Assembly (NCBI RefSeq): GCF_001051995.2
Contig: NZ_CP014646.1
Coordinates: forward strand, 2,542,001-2,606,000
Source of the DNA: Thauera humireducens
GTDB taxonomy: Bacteria > Pseudomonadota > Gammaproteobacteria > Burkholderiales > Rhodocyclaceae
Length of the DNA: 64,000 bases
Reading direction: 5' to 3'
Shown: piece after piece, positions 46,555 to 54,835 of the stretch
Numbering within the stretch: position 1 is the stretch's first letter
How the letters are laid out: each line of letters starts with the position of its first letter
Made by a program: the position numbers and the translations under genes
Notes under the pieces: generated by a model
Databases searched by the model: none
Told to the model about the DNA's origin: nothing
Seen by the model: the letters and a program-made list of their open reading frames with translations, nothing else

Positions 46555-46635
46555 AAACAACTCCATCGAGTAGTCGAGCTGGCTGGCGACGGCTGGCTTG
46601 CCCGGGATGATTCGGATCAGGTGAGACAACTTTAC

Positions 46636-46654
46636 TTAAACGCGAATCATTCCT
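46636..46654. promoter_or_regulatory. Fur box of the receptor-ABC-nnrS operon
   Basis: TTAAACGCGAATCATTCCT contains a perfect AATCATT half; 10 of 19 matches overall. It lies between the FNR box and the -10 (TAAAGT, 46634-46629, minus strand), where binding would block transcription. Confidence 0.5.
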
Positions 46655-46656
46655 AT

Positions 46657-46670
46657 TTGATTTCAATCAA
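46657..46670. promoter_or_regulatory. FNR/DNR box of the receptor-ABC-nnrS operon
   Basis: TTGAT-TTCA-ATCAA is a perfect FNR/DNR consensus. It is followed after 22 bp by TAAAGT on the minus strand, i.e. the -41.5 activator position. Fits anaerobic or NO-dependent induction of nnrS. Confidence 0.75.
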
Positions 46671-46695
46671 ATCTGCATGCGCTCGCTTGCCGAAA

Positions 46696-46758
46696 TCACT
46701 TCTTGAATCTCGGGCAGCCCTTGCAGGGCTTGTCCTTCTTGCAGCACTTCTTGCTCAT
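46696..46758 (-). CDS. 20-residue Cys/Lys-rich micropeptide
   Basis: A 21-codon frame: start MSKKCC, four Cys (5, 6, 12, 15), eight Lys and end PRFKK. ATG at 46758 is preceded by GGAG at 7 bp, a strong ribosome site for a gene so small. It lies 40 bp after the hypothetical gene at 46799-47098, at the end of the Fur-boxed rpsD operon. The CC...C..C pattern in a basic peptide suggests metal binding. No family recognised. Confidence 0.62.
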   Translation of the reverse strand: MSKKCCKKDKPCKGCPRFKK

Positions 46759-46798
46759 CAGGATCTCCAGAACGGTCCCGCCCCAGGCCGGAACCGTC

Positions 46799-47098
46799 TC
46801 AGTGCGAAACGCGCGAGGCTTCAACCGCTGGCTGTTCGCTCAGCAAGGCATACGCACGCCAGTCCTCCACGAGGCTGGACGCGCACTCGCGCACCTCGGC
46901 GGCAATGCGCTGATCGGCGCCGATCACCTGCAGATGATCGACAATGGCCCGTGCAAGCGCGGGGGACTGCCGCGCCGGAAAGCGCGACAGCAGCTGAAGC
47001 ACGGCAGCCAGCGCCAGCTCGGGTCGCGTACCGTAGTGCGGCGCCGACTCGCGCGAGGCACTGAAGTCCTGGCCGCAGCAGGGAGGCAGGCCGCTCAC
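46799..47098 (-). CDS. Conserved-looking hypothetical protein
   Basis: 99 residues, GTG start overlapping the rpsD stop (GTGA). Opens with GLPPCCGQDF (adjacent Cys pair), then a helical body (PELALAAVLQLLSRFPARQSPALARAIVDHLQ, VRECASSLVEDWRAYALL). Soluble; no domain recognised. Translational coupling to rpsD and the Fur-box operon suggest a metal-stress role. Confidence 0.7.
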   Translation of the reverse strand: MSGLPPCCGQDFSASRESAPHYGTRPELALAAVLQLLSRFPARQSPALARAIVDHLQVIGADQRIAAEVRECASSLVEDWRAYALLSEQPAVEASRVSH

Positions 47099-47706
47099 AG
47101 CCGCACCGCGTAGTATTCGACGACCTGCTGGACGTCGACCGGGAACGGGACCTCGTCGGGCGAGGGCGTGCGCGTGACGCTGGCAGCGAAGGCTGCTTCG
47201 TCAATGCTCAGCCACTCCGGCCGCGTCAGTGCAGGCTCGCCGATCGTCTCGACGACGAAGGGAATTCGGCGGCCACGCTCGGTGAGCTGAATGCGGTCGC
47301 CCGGCTTGATGCGGATCGAGGGGATATTCACCGAGCGGCCGTTGAGCAGCACGTGCTTGTGGCGCACGAGCTGGCGCGCCGCCACCGCAGTGGGGGCGAA
47401 ACCGGCGCGGAACACGAAGTTGTCCAGACGGCGCTCGAGCAGTTCGAGCAGCTTGTCGCCGGTCGGCCCGCGGTCGCGCTTGGCCTCGCGGAACAGGCGC
47501 TGGATCTGCTTTTCGCCGAGGCCGTAGTTGAAGCGCAGCTTCTGTTTCTCGATCAGCTGCACGCCGAAGCCCGACTTGCGCTTCGGCCGCTGGCCGTGCT
47601 GGCCCGGCGGGTAGTTGCGCTCACCGAGCGGCTTGCGCGACAGGCCGGGCAGTTCGGCGCCGAGCGCACGCATCACTTTCAGACGGGGGCCGGTGTAACG
47701 GGACAA
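47095..47706 (-). CDS. rpsD: Cysteine-free 30S ribosomal protein S4 paralogue
   Basis: 203 residues. S4 features: SRYTGPRLKV start, PPGQHGQRPKRKSGFGVQLIEKQKLRF, RLDNFVFRAGFAPTAVAARQLVRHKHVLLNG (S4 RNA-binding domain). It contains no Cys at all, whereas the usual betaproteobacterial S4 has a Cys-rich N-terminal zinc site. It is away from the rpsM-rpsK-rpsD-rpoA operon and lies in a Fur-boxed operon, so it is probably a metal-sparing second copy. TTG start with AAGGAG 6 bp upstream. Confidence 0.88.
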   Translation of the reverse strand: MSRYTGPRLKVMRALGAELPGLSRKPLGERNYPPGQHGQRPKRKSGFGVQLIEKQKLRFNYGLGEKQIQRLFREAKRDRGPTGDKLLELLERRLDNFVFRAGFAPTAVAARQLVRHKHVLLNGRSVNIPSIRIKPGDRIQLTERGRRIPFVVETIGEPALTRPEWLSIDEAAFAASVTRTPSPDEVPFPVDVQQVVEYYAVRL

Positions 47707-47721
47707 GATGATCTCCTTCGA

Positions 47722-48021
47722 TCAGTTCGGGAATGAAGCGGTTGAAACGCAGCTGCGCGAAGAGCGCGAGCGAAGCCGACTCGAAGTCGAGGCATCGCCG
47801 ACTGCATTCGCGCAGCCGAGATGTCGCGGATGGGATATCGCCTGGTCGAGTTGTTCGCACGATGTCATCAGCTCCTGATCCAGGGCGCTGGCGTCAAGGC
47901 AACGCAGCAGCAAGCCCGCCCGGTGCGCAGCACGGGGACAGCCGGTATCGAGGTAGCGCGACACGTGCATCAGCACGCCGGTCAGCAGACGGGTCTGCTC
48001 GAGGGTCGAATCCCTTGCCAT
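47722..48021 (-). CDS. Hypothetical protein, first gene of the Fur-boxed rpsD operon
   Basis: 99 residues. Helical N-terminal two thirds (LEQTRLLTGVLMHVSRYLDTGCPRAAHRAGLLLRCLD) with scattered Cys and a Ser/Arg-rich tail. No family recognised. ATG at 48021 follows AGAGAGGT. It lies 16 bp after the Fur box and 15 bp before rpsD. Confidence 0.65.
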   Translation of the reverse strand: MARDSTLEQTRLLTGVLMHVSRYLDTGCPRAAHRAGLLLRCLDASALDQELMTSCEQLDQAISHPRHLGCANAVGDASTSSRLRSRSSRSCVSTASFPN

Positions 48022-48037
48022 GGAACACCTCTCTTAT

Positions 48038-48081
48038 TTGCGAATGATTCGCAATATCATCGATGCACTGTGGCTTGTCAA
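48038..48081 (-). promoter_or_regulatory. Promoter and perfect Fur-box palindrome of the rpsD operon
   Basis: Minus-strand TTGACA (48081-48076), 17-bp spacer, GATATT (48058-48053). TTGCGAATGATTCGCAA (48038-48054) is a perfect 8-bp inverted repeat around one base, the GCGAATnATTCGC form of the Fur box, overlapping the -10/start region. Confidence 0.75.
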
Positions 48082-48162
48082 CACGTGATGAAAGATCGCG
48101 CCCCGCCTTCGCTGCCCGCCGACGGATCGAATGCCGGTGCGCACTCGGACCGAGCACGAAAC

Positions 48163-48176
48163 TTGAGATAGATCAT
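48163..48176 (+). promoter_or_regulatory. FNR-like box of feoB
   Basis: TTGAG-ATAG-ATCAT matches 8 of 10 FNR bases and lies 21 bp before TATCAT (48198-48203), a five-of-six -10; close to class II position. Confidence 0.5.
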
Positions 48177-48182
48177 GAAGCA

Positions 48183-48203
48183 ATTAATGAGATCCGTTAT
48201 CAT
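48183..48203 (+). promoter_or_regulatory. Fur box and -10 of feoB
   Basis: ATTAATGAGATCCGTTATC (48183-48201) matches 13 of 19 Fur consensus positions and overlaps the -10 TATCAT. A second partial repeat (GTTATCATTAAC, 48196-48207) continues it. Confidence 0.6.
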
Positions 48204-48241
48204 TAACGATATCTGCTACCTCGGCCTCCTCTGCCCCTACC

Positions 48242-50203
48242 ATGCACCACGCTGCCTCGCTTGCCACACCCTCCGGCGCCCTGCGCACCCTGGCCCTCGT
48301 CGGCCACCCCAATGTCGGCAAGTCGGTGCTGTTCCACCGCCTCACCGGCACCTACGTCACGGTGTCGAACTACCCCGGCACCACGGTCGAGGTGTCGCGT
48401 GCCGCGCCGCGCTTCCACCGCGAGGCCTCGCTGCTCGACACCCCGGGCGTGCTTGCCCTGCCCTCGCGCAGCGACGACGAGCGCGCGACCATGCGCGCGC
48501 TGCTCAATGAGGACATGCGCACGCTGATCCAGGTCGGCGACGCCAAAAATCTGCGCCGCACACTGAATCTGACCGCCCTGCTCGCCGAACTGGGCGTACC
48601 GATGGTGATGGCGCTGAACATGACCGATGAAGCGAAGGCACGCGGCGTGAAGGTCGACGCTGCCGCACTGGCCGAGGCCCTCGGCGTGCCGGTCGTCGCC
48701 ACGGTGGCCACCGGCGGCGAAGGCGTCGCCGCCCTGACCGACGCCCTGCAGCGCGCCGCCGCGCCCGCTCCGCTGCTGCGCTACGACCCGGTGCTGGAGC
48801 GCGACATCGTGCGCATCGAACAGCTGATCCTCGGCACCTGCCCGCATCCGCGCCTGGCCGCGCGCGGGCTGGCCATCCTCGCCATCGGCCGTGACCCCGA
48901 GGTCGAGGCCTGGCTGGCAGCGCAGCCCGGCAGCGAGCCGCTGCGGGCGGCGCTGGCCGAACTCACCGCCGCCATCGGTCGCGACTCGCTGCCCGCCCGC
49001 CTCGCGCGCGAGCGCGGCGGCGCGGCCGAAGCCCTCGCACGCACCGTCACCCAGCAGGCCGGCGGCAAGGACCGCACGCTGTCGATGCTGCTCGGCCGCG
49101 TCGCAGTGCACCGCCTGTGGGGCTGGCCGATGCTGCTCGGCGTGCTCTATGCGGTCTATCTCTTCGTCGGCGACTTCGGCGCCAGTACGCTGGTCGGGCT
49201 GCTGGAAGAGGACTTCTTCGGCGAAGTGCTGAACCCGGCGGTGACGGACTTCGTGCGCAGCCACGTTTCCACGCCCTGGCTCGCCGACCTCTTTGTCGGC
49301 GAGTACGGCCTGTGGACGATGGGCATGACCTACGCGCTGGCGCTGATCCTGCCGATCGTCACCACCTTCTTCCTCGCCTTCGGCGTGCTGGAGGACTCCG
49401 GCTACTTCTCGCGCCTGTCGGTGATCGCCAACCGCATGTTCGCCGCCATCGGCCTCAACGGCCGCGCAGTGCTGCCGATGGTGCTCGGCCTGGGCTGCGT
49501 GACCATGGCCACGCTCACCACCCGCATCCTGCACACCCCGCGCGAACGCCTCATCACCATCTACCTGATGGCACTGGCGATTCCCTGCTCGGCGCAGCTG
49601 GGCGTGGTGCTCGGCCTGCTGGGCGGCATTTCCTTCGGCGCCACGGTGATCTGGGTCGCGGCGATCGTCCTGGTGCTGCTGTTCACCGGCTGGCTGGCGA
49701 GCAAGGTCGTGCCCGGCCGGCGCGTGCCGCTGATCACCGAGCTGCCGCCGATGCGCATGCCGGTGCTGGGCAATGTACTGAAGAAGACCGGCGGACGGCT
49801 CAAGTGGTACCTGATCGAGGTCATCCCGCTGTTCCTGATCGGTACGCTGATCATGTTCGTGCTCGACCGCAGCGGCGCGCTGCCGTGGATCATCGAGGCC
49901 GGCAAGCCGCTGGTGGTAGGCTGGCTGGGCCTGCCGCCCGAGGCCAGCGCCGCCTTCGTCATGGGCTTCCTGCGCCGCGACTTCGGCGCCAGCGGTCTGT
50001 TCGCGCTCCAGGGCGAGCTGTCGATGGTGCAGGCGGTGGTGGGCATGGTGACGATCACCCTGTTCGTGCCCTGCATTGCGAGCCTGATGATGATCGTCAA
50101 GGAACAGGGGATGAAGGTCGCCGCGCTGATGCTGGCGATGATCATCCCCACCGCCTTCCTCGTCGGCGGCCTGCTCAACCACGGCCTGCGGCTGTTCTTC
50201 TGA
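48242..50203 (+). CDS. feoB: Ferrous iron transporter FeoB
   Basis: 653 residues. N-terminal G domain: G1 GHPNVGKS (21-28), G3 DTPG (66-69), G4 NMTD (126-129). A membrane part of about nine to ten helices with Gate motifs follows (LGLGCVTMATLTTRILHTPRERL; VMGFLRRDFGASGLF). Shorter than E. coli FeoB (773), mainly in the linker and C-terminus. Imports Fe(II). The promoter region shows FNR and Fur sites. Confidence 0.93.
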   Translation: MHHAASLATPSGALRTLALVGHPNVGKSVLFHRLTGTYVTVSNYPGTTVEVSRAAPRFHREASLLDTPGVLALPSRSDDERATMRALLNEDMRTLIQVGDAKNLRRTLNLTALLAELGVPMVMALNMTDEAKARGVKVDAAALAEALGVPVVATVATGGEGVAALTDALQRAAAPAPLLRYDPVLERDIVRIEQLILGTCPHPRLAARGLAILAIGRDPEVEAWLAAQPGSEPLRAALAELTAAIGRDSLPARLARERGGAAEALARTVTQQAGGKDRTLSMLLGRVAVHRLWGWPMLLGVLYAVYLFVGDFGASTLVGLLEEDFFGEVLNPAVTDFVRSHVSTPWLADLFVGEYGLWTMGMTYALALILPIVTTFFLAFGVLEDSGYFSRLSVIANRMFAAIGLNGRAVLPMVLGLGCVTMATLTTRILHTPRERLITIYLMALAIPCSAQLGVVLGLLGGISFGATVIWVAAIVLVLLFTGWLASKVVPGRRVPLITELPPMRMPVLGNVLKKTGGRLKWYLIEVIPLFLIGTLIMFVLDRSGALPWIIEAGKPLVVGWLGLPPEASAAFVMGFLRRDFGASGLFALQGELSMVQAVVGMVTITLFVPCIASLMMIVKEQGMKVAALMLAMIIPTAFLVGGLLNHGLRLFF

Positions 50204-50216
50204 AGGAGGCCGACAC

Positions 50217-50471
50217 ATGAACGCCAACCGCACGCCCACCCACGAACGCATCCGCCTCACCGGCACGCCGCTCGGCCGCATGGTCCGCATCACCGATTTC
50301 GGCGACGAGATCGACCCGCTGCAGCGCGAGCAGCTGCACGCCTACGGCCTGTCGGCGGCGCAGGCCGTCAAGGTGCTGCAGCAGACGCCGATGACCGTGC
50401 TGCTGTGCGAGCACGTCGAACTCGCCATCGAACACGCAGTGGCCCACGAAATCTGGGCAGAACCCACCTGA
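50217..50471 (+). CDS. feoA: FeoA-like SH3-fold protein
   Basis: 84 residues. RIRLTGTPLGRMVRITDFG and VLLCEHVELAIEHAVAHEIW fit the FeoA/SH3-like core. It follows feoB by 13 bp, with GGAGG upstream; the order feoB-feoA is the reverse of E. coli. Assists FeoB. Confidence 0.8.
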   Translation: MNANRTPTHERIRLTGTPLGRMVRITDFGDEIDPLQREQLHAYGLSAAQAVKVLQQTPMTVLLCEHVELAIEHAVAHEIWAEPT

Positions 50472-50472
50472 G

Positions 50473-50529
50473 TGATCGGAGCGGCTACGCTGAGACAGAC
50501 CCTGTTCGCGGCATAGCCGCTCCCACCAG
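50473..50529. repeat. REP-like palindromic element
   Basis: GGAGCGGCTA (50478-50487) and TAGCCGCTCC (50514-50523) are inverted copies around a 26-bp loop; read on the minus strand the start GTGGGAGCGGCTATGCCGCG resembles REP elements of proteobacteria. It lies between convergent genes. Confidence 0.6.
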
Positions 50530-50570
50530 ACAGAAACCAAGGTTCATCGCCACAAAGCGGAGGCCCGCGC

Positions 50571-51284
50571 TCAGCTCCAGCTCACCGTCGCCGCCAGCAG
50601 GTAACCCGCGCCATACACCGTCTTGATGAACTTGCCGCTGTGCCCGCCCTGCTCGAAGCGTTTGCGCAGGCGCGACACGCGCAGGTCGATGCTGCGGTCG
50701 AGCGCACTGACATCGCGCCCCGACAGTAGTTGCTCACGCGACAGAATCTGGTTGGGGCGCTCGAGAAAAGCCGTCAGCAGTTGAGACTCGGCCAGGCTGA
50801 GCGTGTCTTCGACCCCGTCGGGCGAGACCAGGCGATGGGTGGCGCACTCGAAACGCCAACCGGCGAAGGCCGCCACCCGCAAGCTGCTGTCGTCAATCTG
50901 CGGCTCGGGCTGGTAGCGGCGCAGGATGCTGCGCACGCGGGCGATCAGTTCGCGCGGCTCGAACGGCTTGACCACGTAGTCGTCGGCGCCCAGCTCCAGC
51001 CCCATCACCCGGTCGTAGGTGTCGACGCGGCCGGTGGCGATCAGCAGCCCGAAACGGTAGCGGTTGCGCAACTGCTGCAGCACCTCCATGCCATCCATGT
51101 CGGGCAGGCCGAGGTCGAGGATCGCCAGATCCGGCGCCTGCGCCCGCAACTGTCGCAGAAAGTCGCCACCTGACGAAAAGACGGCATGGCGATAGCCGAA
51201 CCGTTCGAGCGTGCCGGTGATCAGGCGCGCCACATTGGCATCGTCCTCGACGACATGAATGAGGCCCTGTGCTTTGTCGTTCAA
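50571..51284 (-). CDS. OmpR-family response regulator
   Basis: 237 residues. Receiver domain: acidic pair (VVEDD), phospho-Asp in LAILDLGLPDMDG, Thr in LLIATGR, Lys in VVKPF. The C-terminal winged helix (about 140-235) ends with KTVYGAGYLL. TTG start at 51284 behind GGGGAAGGGGA. It is 18 bp after the hybrid kinase gene and likely its partner. Confidence 0.9.
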   Translation of the reverse strand: MNDKAQGLIHVVEDDANVARLITGTLERFGYRHAVFSSGGDFLRQLRAQAPDLAILDLGLPDMDGMEVLQQLRNRYRFGLLIATGRVDTYDRVMGLELGADDYVVKPFEPRELIARVRSILRRYQPEPQIDDSSLRVAAFAGWRFECATHRLVSPDGVEDTLSLAESQLLTAFLERPNQILSREQLLSGRDVSALDRSIDLRVSRLRKRFEQGGHSGKFIKTVYGAGYLLAATVSWS

Positions 51285-51302
51285 TCCCCTTCCCCCGGAT
51301 GG

Positions 51303-52859
51303 TCAGGTGATCGCCGCGTGCAGGACCTCGACCAGACGCTCTTGGGTGAATGGCTTGTCCAGCATCGGCACATCGGCATCCTCGCGGCCCGTCTCCGTCC
51401 GCTCGGCATAGCCGCTCATCAGCACCACCGGCAGTTCAGGCCGGAAACGGCGCACAAAGCGCGCCAAGGCACGCCCATCCATACCACCCGGCATGACGAT
51501 GTCCGACAGCACCAGTGCGATCGCGGGGATATTTTCAATCATGTCAGCGGCTTCGTGGCCACTTTCGGCCTCGAGGACTGCGCAGCCCAGGGACGACAAC
51601 TGCTTTCGCACCACTTCGCGCACCTTGTCATCGTCCTCGACGAGCATCACCAGGCGTCCGTCCAGCCGCTTGGCCGGCTGAGCCTCGGCCGCCTGCGACA
51701 CGGGGCGGAGCAAGGTCGAACGTGGGGCACACGGCAGCAACAGGGACACCGTCGTTCCCACCGCCTGCCGGCTACGGATCCGCACACCGCCACCCGACTG
51801 CTTGATGAAGCCATACACCATCGCCATGCCCAGCCCGCTGCCGAGGCCGAACTTCTTGGTCGTGAAGAAAGGCTCGAACACATGCGTCAGGGTCGCGCTG
51901 TCCATGCCGGTGCCGTTGTCGCTGACCGCAATCTGCACGTAGCAGCCCGACGCCAGTTCGAGATCGGCGGCGACGGCGCCGTCGATGCAGTCGAGCGAAC
52001 ACTCGATGCGCAGTTCGCCACCGTTGGGCATGACATCGCGTGCATTCAGCGCCAGATTGAGCAGGGCGCTTTCGAGTTGATTGGGGTCGACCAGCGCATG
52101 CAACTCCACATCGCGCGACGCGGTGGCGATATTGATGGTGTTGGGCAAGGAGCGTCGGATCAACCGTGCCATGCCGAGCACCAACTCATTGACCTCGACC
52201 ACCATCGGCACGATCGGCTGCTGGCGTGAGAAGGCGAGCAGCCGACGGACCAAGCCGGCGCCCCCTTCGGCCGCAGCCATCGCAGGTTCGACGTATTCGG
52301 CCGCTATGGCGGCGGCCTCGGGGTGGTCAGCCAGCGCCTCGGCGAGCCCCTGGAGATTGCCCATCACGACCGTCAACATGTTGTTGAAGTCGTGCGCCAG
52401 TCCGCCCGTGAGCTGTCCGATGGCCTCCATCTTCTGCGCCTGTGCCAGGGCACTTTGCGTGCGACGCTGCTCGGTGATGTCGACCGCGTGCACGTAGCAC
52501 CCCACCACCTCCCCTTCGGGGCTGAAATCCGGCACCAAGGTGCTGCGCGCATACAACGCGCTGCCGTCACGGCCGGGCATGCTGTACTCGTAACTCACTT
52601 CTTCCCCTGCCAGAGCGCGTCGAACCTTGTCCTCGACCTGGTCGAATACATGCTGGCCGATCACTTCCAGGATGGAACGATCCTTCATGCCTTCGCTCGT
52701 CGTGCCGAACCACTGTGCATAACGCCTGTTGCCGTAGCGGAACACCCAGTCGTGGTCGAAGTAGCCCACATGGGCCGGGATGGTATCGGTAATCTGGCGC
52801 AAGCGCAGCTCGCTATGGCTGAAGCGCTCCTCGCCCGACAGGTTTTGATCCCGACTCAT
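51303..52859 (-). CDS. Hybrid sensor histidine kinase (PAS-HK-REC)
   Basis: 518 residues, no membrane segment, so cytosolic. PAS (about 20-130), H box GLAHDFNNML, N box LNLALNARDVMP, G boxes DNGTGM and GLGSGLGMAMVYGF, and a C-terminal receiver (phospho-Asp in LVLSDIVMPGGMDG; Lys in LDKPF). Signal unknown. ATG at 52859. Confidence 0.9.
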   Translation of the reverse strand: MSRDQNLSGEERFSHSELRLRQITDTIPAHVGYFDHDWVFRYGNRRYAQWFGTTSEGMKDRSILEVIGQHVFDQVEDKVRRALAGEEVSYEYSMPGRDGSALYARSTLVPDFSPEGEVVGCYVHAVDITEQRRTQSALAQAQKMEAIGQLTGGLAHDFNNMLTVVMGNLQGLAEALADHPEAAAIAAEYVEPAMAAAEGGAGLVRRLLAFSRQQPIVPMVVEVNELVLGMARLIRRSLPNTINIATASRDVELHALVDPNQLESALLNLALNARDVMPNGGELRIECSLDCIDGAVAADLELASGCYVQIAVSDNGTGMDSATLTHVFEPFFTTKKFGLGSGLGMAMVYGFIKQSGGGVRIRSRQAVGTTVSLLLPCAPRSTLLRPVSQAAEAQPAKRLDGRLVMLVEDDDKVREVVRKQLSSLGCAVLEAESGHEAADMIENIPAIALVLSDIVMPGGMDGRALARFVRRFRPELPVVLMSGYAERTETGREDADVPMLDKPFTQERLVEVLHAAIT

Positions 52860-53081
52860 CGTTGCCGCAGCTCCACATCAACCCGCTGTCGCAGGTCCAA
52901 AACATTCGATTCTATGCCCGCACCACGCCAGGAAAAGCGTCGGACAAGATTGAGTACATTCCCGCATAATTACCGACAAGATTTTTTGTCATTCTTCATA
53001 CTCGACGGTGCGGGTATGGAGATTCAATCTGCGTAAGCCCGTCCGATCGTCAACCTGTTGTACCTCTGGGAGTGGAGAAGG

Positions 53082-54722
53082 ATGTCGAAAACTGCATACG
53101 AACAAGGACTGGACAAGAATCCGGCGAACTACGTCTCACTGTCGCCGCTAAGCTTCATCGAGCGCACAGCGATGGTTTACCCCAATCGCGCCAGCGTCGT
53201 GCATGGCCCACGCACCTACACCTGGGGCGAAACTTACGCCCGCTGCCGCCGCCTGGCGAGCGCGCTGGTCGCCCACGGCGTCGGCAAGGGCGACACCGTG
53301 GCGGTGATGCTGCCCAACGTACCGTCGATGTTCGAGGCCCACTTCGGTGTGCCCATGACCGGCGCCGTGCTCAACACGCTCAACACCCGCCTGGATGCCG
53401 AAGCCATCGCCTTCATGCTCAAGCATGGCGAAGCCAAGGTGCTGATCACCGACCCCGAGTTCGCTGCGGTGGTCCGTCCCGCACTCGAACTGCTTGATGG
53501 CGACAAGCCGCTGGTCATCGACGCCCTCGATGACGAATATCCCGGCACCGAGCGTGTCGGCACCCTGCTGTACGAAGACTTCATCGCCGGTGGCAACCCC
53601 GAATTCAAGTGGAGCCTGCCTGCCGACGAATGGGATGCGATCGCGCTCAACTACACCTCCGGCACCACCGGCAACCCGAAAGGCGTGGTGTACCACCACC
53701 GCGGCGCCTATCTGAACGCAGCCTCCAACATCATCAGCTGGGGCATGCCGCAGCACTCGGTGTATCTGTGGACGCTGCCGATGTTCCACTGCAACGGCTG
53801 GTGCTTCCCGTGGACCATGGCCGCCAACGCCGGCGTCAATGTCTGCCTGCGCAAGGTCGATCCGGCACTGATCTTCGAGCTCATCCGCAGCCAGAAGGTC
53901 ACCCACATGTGCGGCGCGCCCATTGTGTACGGCATGCTGATCAACGCCCCGGACGGCCTGCGCGCCGGCATCGAGCACAGCGTCGCCGGTCTCATTGCCG
54001 GTGCCGCACCGCCCGCCGCGATCATTGAAGGCGCAGAGCGCATCGGTTTCGACATCACCCACGTCTATGGCCTGACCGAAACCTATGGCCCGGCCTCCGT
54101 ATGTGCCAAGCATCCTGAATGGAACGACCTTCCGATCGACCGCCGCGCCGAGCGCAATGGCCGCCAGGGTGTGCGCTACCACATGCAGGAAGCGATCACC
54201 GTGCTCGACCCGATGACGATGGAGCCGGTACCCGCCGATGGCGAGACCATGGGCGAGATCATGTTCCGCGGCAACCTGGTCATGAAGGGCTATCTGAAGA
54301 ACGAGAAGGCCACCGACGAAGCCTTTGCCGGCGGCTGGTTCCACACCGGCGACCTGGCGGTGATGCACCCGGACGGCTATGTCAAGATCAAGGACCGCTC
54401 CAAGGACGTGATCATCTCCGGCGGCGAAAACATCTCCTCGCTGGAAGTGGAGGAAGTCCTCTACCGTCACCCCGCGGTGATGACCGCCGCTGTCGTCGCC
54501 AAGCCGGACGAAAAGTGGGGCGAAGTGCCCGCGGCCTACATCGAGGTCAAGGACGGCGCCGGTGTCACCGCCGACGACATCATCGCTCACTGCCGCGAGC
54601 ACCTGGCGCGCTACAAAGTGCCCAAGCACATCGAGTTCTGCGTCCTGCCCAAAACCTCCACCGGCAAGATCCAGAAGTTCGCGCTGCGCGAAATGGCCAA
54701 GTCGGCCTCGGCGATCGAGTAA
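53082..54722 (+). CDS. Acyl-CoA synthetase (AMP-forming)
   Basis: 546 residues. ANL motifs: YTSGTTGNPKGVVYHH, YGLTETYGPA, GWFHTGDLAVMHPDGYVKIKDRSKD and the C-terminal catalytic Lys in KTSTGKIQKFALRE. Length and motifs fit the medium/short-chain or methylmercaptopropionate-type CoA ligases. ATG at 53082 follows GGAG. Exact acid unknown. Confidence 0.9.
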   Translation: MSKTAYEQGLDKNPANYVSLSPLSFIERTAMVYPNRASVVHGPRTYTWGETYARCRRLASALVAHGVGKGDTVAVMLPNVPSMFEAHFGVPMTGAVLNTLNTRLDAEAIAFMLKHGEAKVLITDPEFAAVVRPALELLDGDKPLVIDALDDEYPGTERVGTLLYEDFIAGGNPEFKWSLPADEWDAIALNYTSGTTGNPKGVVYHHRGAYLNAASNIISWGMPQHSVYLWTLPMFHCNGWCFPWTMAANAGVNVCLRKVDPALIFELIRSQKVTHMCGAPIVYGMLINAPDGLRAGIEHSVAGLIAGAAPPAAIIEGAERIGFDITHVYGLTETYGPASVCAKHPEWNDLPIDRRAERNGRQGVRYHMQEAITVLDPMTMEPVPADGETMGEIMFRGNLVMKGYLKNEKATDEAFAGGWFHTGDLAVMHPDGYVKIKDRSKDVIISGGENISSLEVEEVLYRHPAVMTAAVVAKPDEKWGEVPAAYIEVKDGAGVTADDIIAHCREHLARYKVPKHIEFCVLPKTSTGKIQKFALREMAKSASAIE

Positions 54723-54761
54723 TTCCCTAGCACGTCCCTTTCCAAGCCCTTCCCCGCCTGA

Positions 54762-54790
54762 CCGGCCCGCTGTCGCGAGACACGGGCCGG
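54762..54790 (+). terminator. Hairpin between synthetase and permease genes
   Basis: CCGGCCC (54762-54768) pairs with GGGCCGG (54784-54790), with inner TGTC/GACA. No strong T-run; may be an attenuator. Confidence 0.4.
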
Positions 54791-54835
54791 AGGGGTGGCT
54801 TTTACCCAAAAAAACAACAACCCCCGGAGTTCAAC

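Noticed and set aside
48203..50293. A 696-codon minus-strand frame opposite feoB
   Set aside because: Antisense shadow with low-complexity composition; FeoB motifs are intact on the plus strand.
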